Source of the DNA: Alteripontixanthobacter maritimus
Lineage (GTDB): Bacteria; Pseudomonadota; Alphaproteobacteria; Sphingomonadales; Sphingomonadaceae
DNA: 64,000 nucleotides
Assembly (NCBI RefSeq): GCF_003340475.1
Contig: NZ_QBKA01000002.1
Location: 1,621,501-1,685,500, forward strand
Reading direction: 5' to 3'
The notes below the pieces were generated by a model. It had not been told where the DNA came from and did not search any database. It was given only the letters and a program-made list of their open reading frames with translations. Of this stretch, positions 62,561 through 64,000 are shown piece by piece. Within the stretch, counting starts at the first letter, position 1, and each line of letters opens with the position of its first letter. Both the position numbers and the translations under genes were made by a program.

Positions 62561-63010
62561 ATGACGAAACGCATTGTTACATCGGTTGCGGCACTCGCGG
62601 GAATAGCCCTTGCCAGCCCGGCAGCCGCGCAGGGCATCGAAGATACGGACACGGCAGAAGCCGCCGCCGTGGTGATGGCTGAAAGAATGCGCGATCCCGC
62701 AGTACAGGACCGCATGGTCGGCGTGCTAGCGGACCTGATGGACGCGATGCTCGATGTAAAAGTCGGACCGCTGGCAGAAACGCTGGAGGAGTTCGGCGAC
62801 GAGCCGGTTGAAGGGATTGACCGCGATGCGACCCTGCGGGATCTCGCCGGACCCGATGCGGAAGATATTCCTGCCGATGTGGCAGAGGAACTGCCGCGCG
62901 CGATGGACGCGATGGCAGGCATGACCAAAGGTTTGGCCGCAATGCTGCCTGCGTTGCGGGAGATGGCGAAAACCACGAAAGAAAGTCTTCTGAACGATAG
63001 CCGCTTTTAA
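62561..63010 (+). CDS. Secreted hypothetical protein
   Basis: A 149-residue protein with a signal peptide (residues 1-24, ending ASPAAAQ) and a helical, acidic mature part containing LEEFGDEPVEGIDRDATL and MDAMAGMTKGLAAMLPAL. I recall similar small exported proteins in sphingomonads but know no function. A diverged second copy of part of it lies at the right window edge (63928-64000). Confidence 0.8.
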   Translation: MTKRIVTSVAALAGIALASPAAAQGIEDTDTAEAAAVVMAERMRDPAVQDRMVGVLADLMDAMLDVKVGPLAETLEEFGDEPVEGIDRDATLRDLAGPDAEDIPADVAEELPRAMDAMAGMTKGLAAMLPALREMAKTTKESLLNDSRF

Positions 63011-63113
63011 TGTCTGGCGCGGTTTAGCATTCTGCAGGCGATCGATACTTTTTAAAGAATTACTTTCCGGAAATCAGCAAAATGGTTAATATGATTTTCA
63101 GACAATGTTTTAT
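63011..63113. other. AT-rich intergenic segment
   Basis: The composition changes sharply here, with runs such as ACTTTTTAAAGAATTACTTT and long A/T stretches between 63045 and 63113, compared with the GC-rich rest of the window. It separates the convergent hypothetical genes. No coding potential is seen. Confidence 0.7.
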
Positions 63114-63845
63114 TTATCTTGAATTGCCCATTATAAAATCACCCTGTGATAAATCGTTCGCGAGTCTATTATCTGCGCTTATCGTATTTATTCTATTTCC
63201 ATCAAGCATGGTGGAATAGTAATCTGGAAGCCATGGTAGGTAATTTTCAACAATGTTGTGAGTAACCGGATCTTCAGTAATCTGCACAGTGACACGCCGT
63301 AAGTGCACGCCATTACCAAATGTACCCGCCAGGTCGTCAGGATCGACAAGTTTTACGGTAGTTGGAATGGACGAGTTGGCGAAAGTCACCATCATTGGAT
63401 AGCCGGACAGCCGTATGTCCGGTTCGATAAGAGGCCACCGACGCGGCAGGGTCACCTCACCGTCAATCAGCAGCATATTATCAAACCTGTCGGTGTAGCT
63501 TTCGCCAGCCACCTTAGGTGCCGCATCCTGCATTACGATCCCAGCCCAACCAATCTGATCTTCCGAACGCAACAGCGCGAACAGCGTGCCGCCATTTGGC
63601 AGATCGACTGTTACTGCTTCACCGTAAATACTGCGATTGATAGCTTGGCTGCCAGGACTTGAGCCCGGTCGCACCAGTTTTTGCTGCACTTCGATCACAC
63701 TTGATCCGGTACGCAAACCTTCAGGCGTATCGACTTCAACCGTGAGGCGATATCTATAATCGAGCGCGGTGTTGTCAGCACATGCAATCGTCGCGGGCAG
63801 CAGGGCGGCGGCCAATACGGCCTTCAAGATAGATCGGCGTTCCAT
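63114..63845 (-). CDS. Exported hypothetical protein, possible lipoprotein
   Basis: A 243-residue protein starting MERRSILKAVLAAALLPATI and then AC, so an N-terminal signal with a weak lipobox (TIAC). The mature part has YRYRLTVEVDTPEGLRTGSS, GEAVTVDLPNGGTLFALLRS and RFDNMLLIDGEVTLP, ending in SQGDFIMGNSR. The pattern resembles a family of exported sphingomonad proteins of unknown function that I recall only loosely. The ATG at 63843-63845 is chosen; another lies at 63855-63857. Its coding sequence is AT-richer than its neighbours. Confidence 0.78.
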   Translation of the reverse strand: MERRSILKAVLAAALLPATIACADNTALDYRYRLTVEVDTPEGLRTGSSVIEVQQKLVRPGSSPGSQAINRSIYGEAVTVDLPNGGTLFALLRSEDQIGWAGIVMQDAAPKVAGESYTDRFDNMLLIDGEVTLPRRWPLIEPDIRLSGYPMMVTFANSSIPTTVKLVDPDDLAGTFGNGVHLRRVTVQITEDPVTHNIVENYLPWLPDYYSTMLDGNRINTISADNRLANDLSQGDFIMGNSR

Positions 63846-63927
63846 CCGACAGCCCATAAACGCATCGTATTTACAATTACATACTGCGCGCAATCAGCAT
63901 TTTCATGATTTCGTTTGGGAGAAGCAT

Positions 63928-64000
63928 TGGAGGAGTTCGGCGACGAGCCGGTCAAGGGGCTCGATCGTGACACGACCCTGCGGGGTCTCGCCGGACCCGA
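63928..64000 (+). pseudogene. Truncated second copy of the secreted protein gene (runs off window)
   Basis: These 73 bases align without gaps to 62784-62856 with 10 differences (63 of 73 identical). They encode LEEFGDEPVKGLDRDTTLRG and more, matching LEEFGDEPVEGIDRDATLRD of the upstream gene. Upstream in the same frame there is a stop (TGA in TTTTCATGATTT near 63905) and no ATG, so the 5' half of the gene is missing here. The right side is outside the window, so whether it is a remnant or part of a longer tandem array is unknown. Confidence 0.65.

Noticed and set aside
1-64000. CRISPR arrays, insertion sequences, prophage genes or toxin-antitoxin pairs
   Set aside because: None was recognised; no regularly spaced repeats, transposase, integrase or phage structural genes are visible.

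Overview
The window looks like chromosomal DNA of an alphaproteobacterium of the order Sphingomonadales, most likely Erythrobacteraceae. This is inferred from gene order and protein character: an aa3 oxidase locus with a CoxF-like micro-gene and Surf1, the pyrE-pdxJ-acpS-lepB order, short-form HisG, K+-independent membrane pyrophosphatase, and many ATGA/TGATG gene overlaps. Base composition is uniformly GC-rich except for an AT-richer patch near 63.0-63.9 kb. No phage, insertion sequence, integrase, plasmid or CRISPR signature was seen. No gene-free gap exceeds 300 bases.

Layout. 1-6.84 kb (minus strand): aa3 cytochrome oxidase subunits II, I and III with assembly factors CtaB, Cox11, CoxF-like and Surf1, leading into thrC, which is cut by the window start. 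7.07-12.6 kb (plus): pyrE, pdxJ, acpS, lepB, an AI-2E-type permease, a DUF3089 hydrolase and ruvX. 12.6-14.66 kb (minus): an uncharacterised three-gene unit made of a 53-residue micro-protein and two related cupin-like/HEAT-like proteins. 14.8-18 kb: two thioesterases and a class A penicillin-binding protein. 18.1-23.4 kb: a PAS-GGDEF-EAL protein, an orphan cobS, an MpaB-like oxygenase and an HxlR regulator. 23.5-28.1 kb: DUF1428, VOC, J-domain, BolA, pirin, SDR and epoxide-hydrolase-like genes. 28.3-33.4 kb: DUF2332, hisG-hisD-nusB, a Sel1-like protein and thiL. 33.5-38 kb: hppA and an S9 peptidase, each followed by a clear rho-independent terminator. 38.2-42.9 kb: a FemAB-like/JmjC-like pair, tesB, and an HWE-type histidine kinase with its response regulator. 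42.95-47.6 kb: uvrC diverging from a wax ester synthase/DGAT and a lipase-like hydrolase. 47.6-53.1 kb: a TonB-dependent receptor, infA, maf, a short RNase E/G, yacG and tRNA-Phe(GAA).

53.1-60.5 kb is the most interesting stretch. It holds a fatty-acid-hydroxylase-family membrane enzyme, two glycosyltransferases of the arsenosugar-associated TIGR04282/TIGR04283 families, an epimerase, an arsenite methyltransferase with all four family cysteines, a flavin disulfide reductase whose usual catalytic His is Tyr, a radical SAM enzyme unlike canonical ArsS with four C-terminal cysteines, and a double-DUF2061 membrane protein. Together they suggest an organoarsenical (arsenosugar or arsenolipid) pathway built around a different radical SAM enzyme. 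That reading is inference.

60.5-62.4 kb carries glutathione-dependent formaldehyde detoxification genes (fghA, adhC). 62.5-64 kb holds two secreted hypothetical proteins and, at the window edge, a second, diverged copy of part of the first one lacking a visible start.
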